NCBI GenBank assembly: GCA_030529405.1
Contig: JAUMWZ010000008.1
Span: 1,422 to 16,197, forward strand
Source of the DNA: Bacteroides sp.
Lineage (GTDB): Bacteria; Bacteroidota; Bacteroidia; Bacteroidales; Bacteroidaceae
Reading direction: 5' to 3'
Length of the DNA stretch: 14,776 nucleotides
Below are positions 5,622 through 12,811 of the stretch, piece by piece. Position numbers and translations under genes: made by a program. The notes under the pieces are model-generated. The model did no database searches. It saw nothing but the letters and a program-made list of their open reading frames with translations, and was not told where the DNA came from. Within the stretch, counting starts at the first letter, position 1; each line of letters opens with the position of its first letter.

Positions 5622-8420
5622 TTAGTGTGCTTCTAGCCAATTTTGTCCCCAGCCAAAGTCTGCTTTTAGCGGAACACTTAGTTTGTATGCATTTTGCATC
5701 TCTTCTGTTACTATCTTTTCCACCTTTTCGCGCTCTGTTGTAGGCACACTAAAGTTCAATTCGTCATGCACTTGCAGTATCATCTTAGCTTTTACCCCCT
5801 CGTTGATAAACCTTTTTCGAATGTTTATCATAGCTATTTTTATAATATCTGCTGCACTACCTTGTATAGGAGCGTTTATTGCGTTCCTTTCTGCATATCC
5901 TCTCACTATTGCATTACGTGAGTTGATGTCTTGCAGATATCTTTTTCTGCCTAAAACAGTTTCTGCATATCCTTTTTCTCTAGCTCTCTCTATGCTTTTG
6001 TCCATATACTCTTTTACCTTAGGATAGGTTTCGAAGTATCCGTCTATAAGCTCTTTTGCCTCTTTTCTGTCTACATATAGTTGCTGTGAAAGCCCAAAAA
6101 CAGACACACCATATATTATCCCGAAATTGGCTGTCTTTGCCTTACGGCGCATATCGCTTGTAACTTCCTTTATATTAACCTTATATATCTTGGCGGCAGT
6201 AGCTGTGTGAATGTCGTGACCGCTATTGAAAGCTTCTATCATATTGTTGTCTTGGCTTAGATGAGCCATTATTCTCAACTCAATTTGTGAATAGTCTGCC
6301 GATAGGAGTAAGCAGTCTTTGTCGGCAATGAATGCTTTTCTTATCTCTTTGCCATTCTCATTTCGTATAGGAATGTTCTGCAAATTAGGGTTGCTCGAGC
6401 TTAGTCTTCCCGTAGAAGTAACTGTTTGGTTGAACGAGGTGTGTATCTTTCCCGTGCGCTTGTTTATCAGTTGAGGCAGGGCATCAATATATGTACTTAG
6501 CAGTTTCTTTATACCTCTGTGTTCCAATATACGTTCCACAATAGGGTGTTTATGTCTAAGTGTTTCCAAAACCTCTTCAGACGTAACATATTGTCCAGTC
6601 TTTGTTTTCTTAGCTTTATCTACAATCTTGAGTTTGTCAAACAACACTTCGCCCACTTGCTTAGGAGAACTGATATTAAAGTCTTCTCCGGCTAGTTGCT
6701 TTATGCTTTGTTCTATATTGATAAGCTCATTACTCAACTGCTTAGAGAATGTTGCTAGCGAATCGGTGTCAATAAGCACTCCGTTTCGTTCCATATCTGC
6801 CAACACTCTGACTAAAGGCATCTCCACCTCAGTGAATAGTCTCTCAGCAGAATGTTCTTTAAGTTCTTTCTCTAACACTCTCTTTAGTTTGAGTGTAATG
6901 TCTGCATCTTCACAAGCATAGTTATACACATCTTGCGGCGAAAGCTCTTTCATATTCTTTTGTTTCTTACCTTTTGCTCCGATTAGTTCTTCTATACTTA
7001 TGGTCTTATAGTTTAAGTATATCTCGGCAAGATAATCCATTCCGTGTCTAAGCTCTGGTTGAATTAGGTAGTGAGCAATCATTGTGTCAAACAAATCTCC
7101 CTTTACTTCAATTCCATGATTAGCTAAAACTATGAGGTCGTACTTAATGTTTTGTCCCACCTTCAATGACTGTTCGTTTTCAAGTAGTGGTCTTACAATT
7201 TCTAACATCTGCTTACCTTCGTCGGTGTTTGGCGATATTGGAATGTAGAATGCTTCATTTTCTTTAGCTGAAAGACTTATTCCCACCAGTTCAGCCTCCA
7301 TTGCTTCTGTGCTACTTGTTTCTGTGTCTAGCGCAAGAGTTTTCTCACTCATCAATTTTTCTATTATTTCTCTTGCTTTCTCTTTATTATCAATGAGTTG
7401 GTAATCCGCATTTAACGTACTTAAACATTGTAGCTGCGTTTTTTCTGTTTCGCCTGCATCTTGGGTCTGATTATTGAAAAATAGAGAGCCTTCTTCAAAA
7501 GGAATTTCGTCGTTAAACAACGATTTTTGTTCTGTTTTGTTATTTGTTTTTCCAAACACTCTTTCGGCAAGAGTTTTGAACTCTAGTTCATCAAAAAGTT
7601 TTTTGAGTTCGTCTTTGTTTGCTTCTTTTATTTTCAGTTCCTCAATGTTTACTTTCATCGGAACGTCAGTCTTTATTGTTGCTAGGAACTTCGATAGTTT
7701 TATGTCTTCAACTCCGCTTTCTATTTTTGTTTTTACTGCTCCTTTTAGTTTATCTGTGTTGTTCATCAGATTTTCTATTGAGCCAAATTCAGCGATAAGT
7801 TTCTGTGCTGTCTTTTCTCCTATACCTTTACAGCCGGGAATATTATCTGCAGTGTCGCCCATAAGTCCGAGCATATCTATCACCTGCAAAGTATCTTCTA
7901 CTCCAAATTTCTCTTTTACCTCTTTCTCTCCCATCACTTCATATCCGCCCGTAAACTTAGGTCGATATATGAAAGTATGTTGTCCCACCAGCTGAGCGTA
8001 GTCTTTGTCTGGTGTCATCATATATGTGTTTACATTTTCTTTAGCTGCAATTTTCGCCACAGTGCCTATAACATCGTCAGCCTCATAGCCTTGCACTTCT
8101 AGTATAGGTATATTATAAGCCTTTACTATATCCTTAATTATTGGCACAGACATTCTTATATCCTCTGGTGTTTCCTCACGTTGTGCCTTATATTCCTTAA
8201 ATATTTCGTGTCTAAAAGTATCTCCTTTAGGGTCGAATGCTATTGCTAGGTGCGTTGGTTGCTCTTTCTTTAGCACCTCTTCTATTGCGTTTACAAAGCC
8301 CATTATAGCCGATGTGTTCATACCCTTAGAATTTATTCTTGGGTTTTTGATAAGCGCGTAGTACGAGCGATATATCAGTGCATAAGCATCTATAAGGAAT
8401 AGTTTGTTTTGTTCTTTCAT
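5622..8420 (-). CDS. polA: DNA polymerase I
   Basis: A complete three-domain Pol I of 932 residues, counted from the ATG at 8420. The frame stays open to 8531, but the extra 37 residues resemble no PolA and the family start is KLFLIDAYALIYRSYYAL. 5'-3' exonuclease: residues 1 to about 290, with FDPKGDTFRHEIFKEYKAQR and GYEADDVIGT. 3'-5' proofreading exonuclease: about 345-540, intact by its motifs (D365-T-E367, NIKYD 424-428, Y501xxxD505). Polymerase: about 545-932, with motif A DYSQIELR (D709), motif B RRKAKTANFGIIYG (758-771, Phe766) and motif C VHDE (D886). It fills gaps after excision repair and removes RNA primers in the cytosol. Divergent from the prenyl synthase; a weak promoter box lies 23 bases before the start. 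Confidence 0.97.
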   Translation of the reverse strand: MKEQNKLFLIDAYALIYRSYYALIKNPRINSKGMNTSAIMGFVNAIEEVLKKEQPTHLAIAFDPKGDTFRHEIFKEYKAQREETPEDIRMSVPIIKDIVKAYNIPILEVQGYEADDVIGTVAKIAAKENVNTYMMTPDKDYAQLVGQHTFIYRPKFTGGYEVMGEKEVKEKFGVEDTLQVIDMLGLMGDTADNIPGCKGIGEKTAQKLIAEFGSIENLMNNTDKLKGAVKTKIESGVEDIKLSKFLATIKTDVPMKVNIEELKIKEANKDELKKLFDELEFKTLAERVFGKTNNKTEQKSLFNDEIPFEEGSLFFNNQTQDAGETEKTQLQCLSTLNADYQLIDNKEKAREIIEKLMSEKTLALDTETSSTEAMEAELVGISLSAKENEAFYIPISPNTDEGKQMLEIVRPLLENEQSLKVGQNIKYDLIVLANHGIEVKGDLFDTMIAHYLIQPELRHGMDYLAEIYLNYKTISIEELIGAKGKKQKNMKELSPQDVYNYACEDADITLKLKRVLEKELKEHSAERLFTEVEMPLVRVLADMERNGVLIDTDSLATFSKQLSNELINIEQSIKQLAGEDFNISSPKQVGEVLFDKLKIVDKAKKTKTGQYVTSEEVLETLRHKHPIVERILEHRGIKKLLSTYIDALPQLINKRTGKIHTSFNQTVTSTGRLSSSNPNLQNIPIRNENGKEIRKAFIADKDCLLLSADYSQIELRIMAHLSQDNNMIEAFNSGHDIHTATAAKIYKVNIKEVTSDMRRKAKTANFGIIYGVSVFGLSQQLYVDRKEAKELIDGYFETYPKVKEYMDKSIERAREKGYAETVLGRKRYLQDINSRNAIVRGYAERNAINAPIQGSAADIIKIAMINIRKRFINEGVKAKMILQVHDELNFSVPTTEREKVEKIVTEEMQNAYKLSVPLKADFGWGQNWLEAH

Positions 8421-8442
8421 TGTCTGTTGTGTTTTATACTTG

Positions 8443-8450
8443 TAAAAGTA
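8443..8450 (-). promoter_or_regulatory. polA: Candidate polA -7 box
   Basis: TACTTTTA on the minus strand matches 7 of 8 positions of TAnnTTTG and sits 23 bases before the chosen polA ATG, the same distance range as the better boxes before dtd and the small lipoprotein. This placement also argues against the longer N-terminus, whose start would lie upstream of the promoter. No clear -33 element was found. Confidence 0.35.
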
Positions 8451-8521
8451 CAAAAAATAAGCAGTTTTGCCGTAATAATCCTTCTTGCTTTTTCGTTTAT
8501 GTGCTATTGCCTTGTTGCAAA

Positions 8522-8631
8522 CTATATTCATCTTAGAAGTCAGTAATATATTATTTGCGTGTTGGTTATATATAGTTTACAATTAGACTATATACAGTTT
8601 GCAACGCCTCTGTTTATATGTTTCTGCCATG
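8522..8631 (+). repeat. 22-bp tandem repeat array B
   Basis: Five units in exact 22-base register start at 8522 (CTATATTCATCTTAG), 8544 (TAATATATTATTTGC), 8566 (TTATATATAGTTTAC), 8588 (CTATATACAGTTTGC) and 8610 (CTGTTTATATGTTTC). The central pair is strongest; outer units match the core at 11-12 of 15 bases. The array fills the divergent polA/prenyl synthase spacer about 50 bases upstream of the synthase promoter, so an effect on either promoter is possible but not shown. Confidence 0.75.
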
Positions 8632-8678
8632 TTGTGTTGTTTGGGGCTTGTTTTTGCATTTAACTTTTGAATATCATA

Positions 8679-8707
8679 TTGTTGATATGGTATTATTGTT
8701 ATTTTTG
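8679..8707 (+). promoter_or_regulatory. ispB: Bacteroidota-type promoter of the prenyl synthase gene
   Basis: TATTTTTG (8700-8707) is a perfect TAnnTTTG -7 box with a TTG (8679-8681) 18 bases upstream as -33 element. Transcription would start near 8713, leaving a leader of roughly a dozen bases before the ATG at 8726. Confidence 0.5.
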
Positions 8708-8725
8708 TAGGAAAAATCATAGGTA

Positions 8726-9700
8726 ATGAGTATAATAGATACTATAAAGGCTCCTATTGATAGGGAGTTTTCACTGTTCAGACAAAGTTTTAACGATGCT
8801 TTGACAAGCGATAATCCGTTGCTAGACGAAGTCGTTTCTTACGTAAAGCAACAAACAGGCAAGATGATGCGACCTGTCCTTTCTCTGCTGGTGTCTAAAT
8901 CGTTTGGCGAGGTAACCAAAGAGGTCATACACTCATCTGTTGCATTAGAGATGTTGCACACAGCTAGCCTTGTTCACGACGATGTGGTGGACGAGAGCGA
9001 CGAACGACGTGGGCAGAAGTCTGTAAACGCAGCTTTTGGCAATAAAGTGGCTGTTCTTGTGGGCGACTATATGTTTTCTACAAGCGTTCAGCAAGCATCA
9101 TTGACAGATAATTGCGAGATAATACACGTCATTTCATCGCTTGGCAGAGATTTAGCCGATGGAGAGTTGTTGCAACTGTCTAACGTGATGAACGATGAAT
9201 TTAGCGAAGATGTATATTTCAACATTATACGTAAGAAAACAGCAGCCTTGTTTGCTGCCTGCACACATACATCTGCAATAGCTTCGGGTGCAAGTGGTTC
9301 CGATGTTGAAAGAATGCGACTTTTGGGAGAATATATTGGAATATGTTTCCAAATAAAAGACGATATTTTCGATTATTATGAGAGTCCTAAGGTGGGGAAA
9401 CCTACTGGCAACGATATGCAAGAGGGCAAACTGACACTGCCTGTTCTGTATCTTCTGAACAATACAACCGACCCTGCTATCAAGGAAATAGGGCTTAAAG
9501 TGAAACACAAAAATGCGTCTAAGCAAGAGATTGCTACACTTGTTGAGGCTACCAAAGTGAATGGGGGAGTGGGCTATGCTGAAAAGGTAATGCATCAATA
9601 TGTTGAAAAGGCTCTTGAGATAATAAACACTATCAAAGATGAGGAGGTTAGAAAGTCTATTTTAGCCTATGTAGACTATGTGGTAAAGAGAGATAAGTAA
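8726..9700 (+). CDS. ispB: Long-chain all-trans polyprenyl diphosphate synthase
   Basis: A 324-residue trans-isoprenyl diphosphate synthase. Both aspartate-rich motifs that bind magnesium and the diphosphates are intact: first DDVVD at 85-89 (in LVHDDVVDESDERRG) and second DDIFD at 212-216 (in QIKDDIFDYYES). Other family features are KMMRP near residue 46-50, GDYMFS at 113-118, and KPTGNDMQEGKLTLPVLYLL. Such enzymes add isopentenyl units to a short allylic diphosphate to make the C40-C50 tail of respiratory quinones, menaquinone in Bacteroidales. Small residues (Ala80, Ser81) at the fifth and fourth positions before the first motif agree with a long product; exact length cannot be read. It has its own promoter, with a repeat array upstream and a strong hairpin terminator about 40 bases past the stop. 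Confidence 0.93.
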   Translation: MSIIDTIKAPIDREFSLFRQSFNDALTSDNPLLDEVVSYVKQQTGKMMRPVLSLLVSKSFGEVTKEVIHSSVALEMLHTASLVHDDVVDESDERRGQKSVNAAFGNKVAVLVGDYMFSTSVQQASLTDNCEIIHVISSLGRDLADGELLQLSNVMNDEFSEDVYFNIIRKKTAALFAACTHTSAIASGASGSDVERMRLLGEYIGICFQIKDDIFDYYESPKVGKPTGNDMQEGKLTLPVLYLLNNTTDPAIKEIGLKVKHKNASKQEIATLVEATKVNGGVGYAEKVMHQYVEKALEIINTIKDEEVRKSILAYVDYVVKRDK

Positions 9701-9726
9701 CACTGACTTATGCCTTGACCACTGAG

Positions 9727-9814
9727 GTATATATGATATTAAAACAAGCTATATACAGTTTAGATATTGACTGTATATAGCTTGTTTTTTGTTTGTATAT
9801 GGTCTGAGGATTAG
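9727..9814 (+). repeat. 22-bp tandem repeat array C
   Basis: Units start at 9727 (GTATATATGATATTA), 9749 (CTATATACAGTTTAG), 9771 (CTGTATATAGCTTGT) and 9793 (TTGTATATGGTCTGA), all 22 bases apart. The last reaches the stop codon of the minus-strand lipoprotein gene. The middle two have diverged into mirror images of each other and form the terminator stem at 9741-9788. Confidence 0.75.
9741..9788. terminator. Strong bidirectional terminator made from repeat units
   Basis: A perfect 19-bp stem: AAAACAAGCTATATACAGT (9741-9759) pairs with 9770-9788 around a 10-base loop. On plus the stem ends in a run of six T (9785-9790); on minus it ends in the complementary TTTT of 9741-9744. It lies between convergent genes, 40 bases past the prenyl synthase stop and about 22 bases past the lipoprotein stop, so it can serve both. 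Confidence 0.85.
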
Positions 9815-10164
9815 CCTTTTTTTCCTTTTAGTCTGCATGATATGCTTACTTTCCCGTTTCCTTGTATTCTATCTAAAAGCTTTCCATTCTTGTATATTTC
9901 AAGAGTTATTAGCACTGTTTTGTTATCACAAGACGCATCTAATCCTGCAAAGTAATTCTTTGTTTTATATGAATGCTCCCAATTCTCTTTTATTATTAAT
10001 TCTCCACCTTTGTAAGGAGAAATTATTATGGGTACTCCTGGTGTATTTGTATAAACCTTTCTTATTACATTGACTTCTACATATCTTAAATCTGTGTAAT
10101 CTTCGTTATCACAAGATTGTAAGAATAATAGCGATGTTATTACTAAAATAATGTATTTTCTCAT
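9811..10164 (-). CDS. Small hypothetical lipoprotein, 117 residues
   Basis: Not a family I recognise. Counting from the ATG at 10164 it has a type II signal: MRKY, a hydrophobic stretch IILVITSLLF, then LQSC with the lipid-carrying Cys18. The mature part starts CDNEDYTD; acidic residues right after the cysteine resemble the Bacteroidota signal for export of lipoproteins to the cell surface, so an exposed location is possible. The rest is beta-rich in appearance, with a pair of cysteines (in DASCDN and SISCRL) that could form a disulfide, and a basic end LKGKKG. The frame is open to 10254, but that extension lacks signal features and overlaps the 33-residue lipoprotein gene in another frame. 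It follows that gene by 11 bases, suggesting one transcript. Confidence 0.7.
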   Translation of the reverse strand: MRKYIILVITSLLFLQSCDNEDYTDLRYVEVNVIRKVYTNTPGVPIIISPYKGGELIIKENWEHSYKTKNYFAGLDASCDNKTVLITLEIYKNGKLLDRIQGNGKVSISCRLKGKKG

Positions 10165-10175
10165 GGTGTTAGTTA

Positions 10176-10277
10176 TTATTTTACATTTAGCGCGAACTCT
10201 ACTATTCCTGTGTTTTCTGTGCACGAAGTGCATAATAACAGTGATAGTGAACATAAATAAAAAAGTTTTTTCTTCAT
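10176..10277 (-). CDS. Very small lipoprotein, 33 residues
   Basis: ATG at 10277 to TAA at 10176. The product begins MKKKLFYLCSLSLLLCTSC: a lysine-rich n-region, a leucine-rich core, and a lipobox ending at Cys19 (Cys16 is a less likely alternative). After processing only 15 residues remain, starting CTENTGIVEF. A complete lipoprotein signal, a -7 box 28 bases upstream and a second lipoprotein gene 11 bases downstream support a real gene; short length limits certainty. Mature starts of the two proteins look alike (Cys, acidic residues, then VEFALNVK here and VEVNVIRK in the neighbour), so this may be a shrunken duplicate or a lysis/entericidin-like peptide. No function can be assigned. Confidence 0.55.
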   Translation of the reverse strand: MKKKLFYLCSLSLLLCTSCTENTGIVEFALNVK

Positions 10278-10304
10278 ATTTATTTTCTATTTAAAGTTCT
10301 TTGG

Positions 10305-10312
10305 CAAAAGTA
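10305..10312 (-). promoter_or_regulatory. Candidate -7 box of the lipoprotein pair
   Basis: TACTTTTG on the minus strand matches TAnnTTTG exactly, 28 bases before the 33-residue lipoprotein start. The predicted leader is about 20 bases. A -33 TTTG at the expected distance is not obvious. Confidence 0.45.
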
Positions 10313-10382
10313 TTATTAGTAATTAGCCTATGGAATACCTAATATGTGTTATTTTTATATTGTTATATCATTATTTCTTGTT

Positions 10383-10601
10383 ATCAGTTTAGCTTGTTTT
10401 CAGGGTATATATTCTCTTATTGCACACTATATATAGTCTAGTTTCAAATTATATATTATTTAGAAATCAGTTATATATAGTTTAGAAGTCTGTTGTGTAT
10501 GGTTTGCAAATCGGTTGTAGATAGTTTATAAAGATGTTATTATAGAATTGTTTCAGACTGCATATTACTTTGTTTGCACTCATATATTGTCTTGGGCGAA
10601 G
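10383..10601 (+). repeat. 22-bp tandem repeat array D, longest in the window
   Basis: About ten degenerate units start at 10383 (weak), 10405, 10427, 10449, 10471, 10493, 10515, 10536, 10558 and 10580. All steps are 22 bases except one of 21 (10515 to 10536). Best units are CTATATATAGTCTAG, TTATATATAGTTTAG and TTGTGTATGGTTTGC. The array fills most of the 500-base spacer between the lipoprotein promoter and the deoC terminator; nothing else was recognised there. Confidence 0.75.
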
Positions 10602-10701
10602 AGTGTTATCGTCTTGCACCTATTGAAATACTTGTTTTGCCTTTATTAGCTTGATTTTAGAGCCATTGTGTGTTTGTGTGCGGAATACGTCAAAGAGTAA
10701 A

Positions 10702-10742
10702 CAAAAACCGCTGAAAAAGGGTTTTATGCCTTAATCAGCGGT
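10702..10742 (-). terminator. Intrinsic terminator of the dtd-deoC operon
   Basis: ACCGCTGA (10707-10714) pairs with TCAGCGGT (10735-10742), extended inside by AAGG/CCTT. On the minus strand the stem runs directly into TTTTTGTTT. It begins 33 bases past the deoC stop, as expected for the last gene of an operon. Confidence 0.85.
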
Positions 10743-10775
10743 GTTATGTTGTTCAGTGTGTACTGCCTTAGTCTG

Positions 10776-11678
10776 TTAGAAGAACTTTGTTTCTTCGCCT
10801 GTTATTTCAGAAAGAAGCAAGTTAGCAAGTCTGCTTGTTCCCAAACGGAATAGCTCATTGTTTAACCATTCTTCGCCAAGAACCTCTTTCACTATTGTGT
10901 AATACACAAGTGCATCGTGTACAGTGTTTATTCCTCCTGCCGGTTTGAAACCAACCTTTCTGCCTGTTGCCTTATAGTATTCTTTTATTGCCTCACACAT
11001 AACGTATGCTGCCTCCGGAGTAGCTGCAGGTTGTTGTTTGCCAGTAGATGTTTTGATGAAGTCTGCACCTGAATACATAGACAAGATAGATGCTTTCTTA
11101 ATGTTTGTTGCAGTTGCTAAAGCTCCAGTTTCAAGAATAACTTTTAGATGAGCATCTTTACATACGTCTTTAAGTTCTGATATCTCGTCGCAAACAGTAG
11201 TATAGTCTTCGTCAAGGAACTGACCTATTGAGATTACGATGTCTATTTCGTTGGCTCCATCTTTTATAGCCAAATGAGTTTCTGCAACCTTCACTTCAAG
11301 GAAAGTCTGTGATGATGGGAAACCAGCCGATACACAAGCTATGTTTACATCTTCTACTGTCAGTGTTTCTTTTGCTATCGATGCAAAGTTAGGGTATACA
11401 CACACTGCCGCCACGTTCTTTAAGTCTGGATATTGACTGTCAAACTCATTAACCTTGTCTACAAACTTCATAACGCTGCGAACACTATCTGTGCTGTTCA
11501 ATGTTGTAAGGTCTATGCAGTTAAACATTAACTTCTTTACTTCAAGTGTGTTGTTTTTCTCCACTTTTTCTTCTATCAACTTCGCAACCTTAGCGTTTAC
11601 TTCGCTGTCGCTTAGGTTTACATTATACTTAGAAAGTACTTCTAAGTATCTTTCTTGATTACTGCTAAACTCTTTCAT
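10776..11678 (-). CDS. deoC: Deoxyribose-phosphate aldolase
   Basis: A 300-residue class I aldolase that splits 2-deoxyribose-5-phosphate into glyceraldehyde-3-phosphate and acetaldehyde, in cytosolic deoxynucleoside breakdown. The Schiff-base lysine is Lys209 in DFIKTSTGK; the second active-site lysine is Lys245 in VGFKPAGGI, and Asp146 in NEIDIVI matches the proton-relay aspartate of the E. coli enzyme. It is about 40 residues longer than E. coli DeoC (259), mostly an N-terminal lysine/glutamate-rich helix region (residues 1-48) ahead of the barrel; longer forms are common in Bacteroidota. The start overlaps the end of the MazG-like gene by 14 bases, so translation is likely coupled, and a clear terminator follows. 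The pairing with nucleotide-cleaning enzymes fits salvage, though no other deo gene is present. Confidence 0.95.
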   Translation of the reverse strand: MKEFSSNQERYLEVLSKYNVNLSDSEVNAKVAKLIEEKVEKNNTLEVKKLMFNCIDLTTLNSTDSVRSVMKFVDKVNEFDSQYPDLKNVAAVCVYPNFASIAKETLTVEDVNIACVSAGFPSSQTFLEVKVAETHLAIKDGANEIDIVISIGQFLDEDYTTVCDEISELKDVCKDAHLKVILETGALATATNIKKASILSMYSGADFIKTSTGKQQPAATPEAAYVMCEAIKEYYKATGRKVGFKPAGGINTVHDALVYYTIVKEVLGEEWLNNELFRLGTSRLANLLLSEITGEETKFF

Positions 11679-12003
11679 TATCTATTAGTTTTGAATTATT
11701 TATATGTCTTTCTTTATCTCTTTTTGTTTTCTTGCCGATGCTTTTCTTTAGTGCTTCCTCCAAGTCTACTCCCGTCTGGTTGGCAAGGCATATCAACACC
11801 CACATAACATCTGCAATTTCTTCCTCTATGTTGTCTTTTTCGCCCTTCTTAAATGATTGGTCGCCATATTTTCTGGCTATTACACGTGCCAACTCGCCAA
11901 CTTCTTCTGTCAGTATAGCCATATTTGTCAGCTCGCTGAAGTATCTCACTCCGTATTGCTTAATCCAATTATCTACTGCTTGTTGAGCCTCTTTTATCGT
12001 CAT
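11665..12003 (-). CDS. MazG-like nucleotide pyrophosphohydrolase
   Basis: A 112-residue single-domain all-alpha NTP pyrophosphatase of the MazG/dUTPase-2 superfamily. The magnesium-binding pattern is present: EEVGE (E34 and E37) and, 24 residues on, EIAD (E62 and D65) within EEEIADVMWVLICLANQTG. Family members hydrolyse (d)NTPs, often damaged or non-canonical ones, to the monophosphate and diphosphate; the substrate here is unknown. The last 25 residues are very basic (KKTKRDKERH) and may be a flexible tail. It starts 2 bases after the dtd stop and overlaps deoC by 14, making the middle gene of a compact operon. E. coli MazG is a two-domain protein more than twice this size, so the symbol is not assigned. 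Confidence 0.87.
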   Translation of the reverse strand: MTIKEAQQAVDNWIKQYGVRYFSELTNMAILTEEVGELARVIARKYGDQSFKKGEKDNIEEEIADVMWVLICLANQTGVDLEEALKKSIGKKTKRDKERHINNSKLIDNERV

Positions 12004-12005
12004 AG

Positions 12006-12458
12006 CTATTCTCTGTTTTTGCTGTCAATACATATAGTTACGGGGCCGTCATTAGTGAGATTTATCTTCATATCTGCTCCGAAAACTCCCGTTTTAACCT
12101 CTTTGTTGATGAGTTTGCTCATCGTTTGGCATACTGACTGATATAATGGTATTGCTGTGTCGGGCTTTGCTGCACGGATAAATGATGGTCTGTTGCCTTT
12201 CTTTGTAGATGCAAACAGTGTGAACTGGCTTACAATCATTATCTCGCCATCTATGTCTTGCACAGACTTGTTCATCAATCCTTGTTCGTCCTCAAATATT
12301 CTCATCATAGAACATTTATTGCACAACCAATCAATGTCCTCTTGTGTGTCTGCACTCTCTATTCCCACAAGTATGAGCAAACCTCTGCCAATCTCCGAAT
12401 ACTTATTTCCGTCTATAGTAACAGATGATTGCTGCACACGCTGAATAACCATTCTCAT
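12006..12458 (-). CDS. dtd: D-aminoacyl-tRNA deacylase
   Basis: A 150-residue DTD, normal for the family. It removes D-amino acids (and glycine from mischarged tRNA-Ala) from tRNA in the cytosol, a chiral proofreading step after charging. Diagnostic motifs are SQFTLFASTKKGNRP (77-91), holding the conserved SQFTL, and NDGPVT (136-141) with the Gly-cisPro pair (G138, P139) that shapes the active site. The start chosen is ATG 12458, giving MRMVIQRVQQSSVTI; a second ATG two codons on is possible. The frame runs open to 12506, but those 16 extra residues lie across the predicted promoter and are absent from the family. It is the first gene of the dtd/MazG-like/deoC unit. Confidence 0.94.
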   Translation of the reverse strand: MRMVIQRVQQSSVTIDGNKYSEIGRGLLILVGIESADTQEDIDWLCNKCSMMRIFEDEQGLMNKSVQDIDGEIMIVSQFTLFASTKKGNRPSFIRAAKPDTAIPLYQSVCQTMSKLINKEVKTGVFGADMKINLTNDGPVTICIDSKNRE

Positions 12459-12482
12459 TGTATGTAAACTTTTTATGCTATG

Positions 12483-12490
12483 CAAAAGTA
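12483..12490 (-). promoter_or_regulatory. dtd: Candidate -7 box of the dtd operon
   Basis: TACTTTTG on the minus strand matches TAnnTTTG exactly, 25 bases before the dtd ATG. The nearest TTTG upstream (12504-12507) is only 13 bases away, short for a -33 element, so the upstream half of the promoter is unclear. Confidence 0.45.
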
Positions 12491-12574
12491 ATAAATAAAG
12501 GGGCAAAGCGGTAATTGTTTCTGATATAAATTGGTTTAAGTGGGGTAGGAGGGTGTGTTTATCGGTTTTGCAAA

Positions 12575-12684
12575 CTCTTATTACTTTGTTTTTACACTAT
12601 ATATGGTTTGAAAACAGACTATATACAGTTTGTTTCTTAACTGTATATACTTTCGAATAGGACTGTGTGTGCATTACTCGGTTA
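12575..12684 (+). repeat. 22-bp tandem repeat array E
   Basis: Units at exact 22-base steps start at 12575 (CTCTTATTACTTTGT), 12597 (CTATATATGGTTTGA), 12619 (CTATATACAGTTTGT), 12641 (CTGTATATACTTTCG) and 12663 (CTGTGTGTGCATTAC). The units at 12619 and 12641 make a perfect 10-bp hairpin, TATATACAGT/ACTGTATATA with a 10-base loop, about 160 bases past the uvrC stop. It could help end uvrC transcription, though the minus-strand U-tract is poor. The rest of the 353-base uvrC/dtd spacer holds only the dtd promoter box. Confidence 0.75.
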
Positions 12685-12811
12685 GTGAGCTTGTTTCTTG
12701 GAACAATACAGCCTTATTCCCTTGTTATAGAATGTGTTATGGGTGTTTGAGCTTGATTCTTTGGTGGCGAAATGTTACCACTTGTTTTCGTTGTAATACT
12801 CTCTCAATCAC

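Noticed and set aside
8421..8531. 37-residue N-terminal extension of DNA polymerase I
   Set aside because: No PolA homology, the likely -7 box lies inside it, and the internal ATG at 8420 gives the normal family N-terminus.
10165..10254. N-terminal extension of the 117-residue lipoprotein
   Set aside because: It would bury the signal peptide inside the protein and overlaps the small lipoprotein gene in another frame.
10383..10601. CRISPR array
   Set aside because: Units are degenerate, the repeat is only about 15 bases and the variable part 7 bases; there are no unique spacers of 25-40 bases and no cas gene nearby.
12459..12506. 16-residue extension of Dtd
   Set aside because: The extension includes the predicted promoter box, and DTD proteins begin at the M-x-x-x-IQRV motif.
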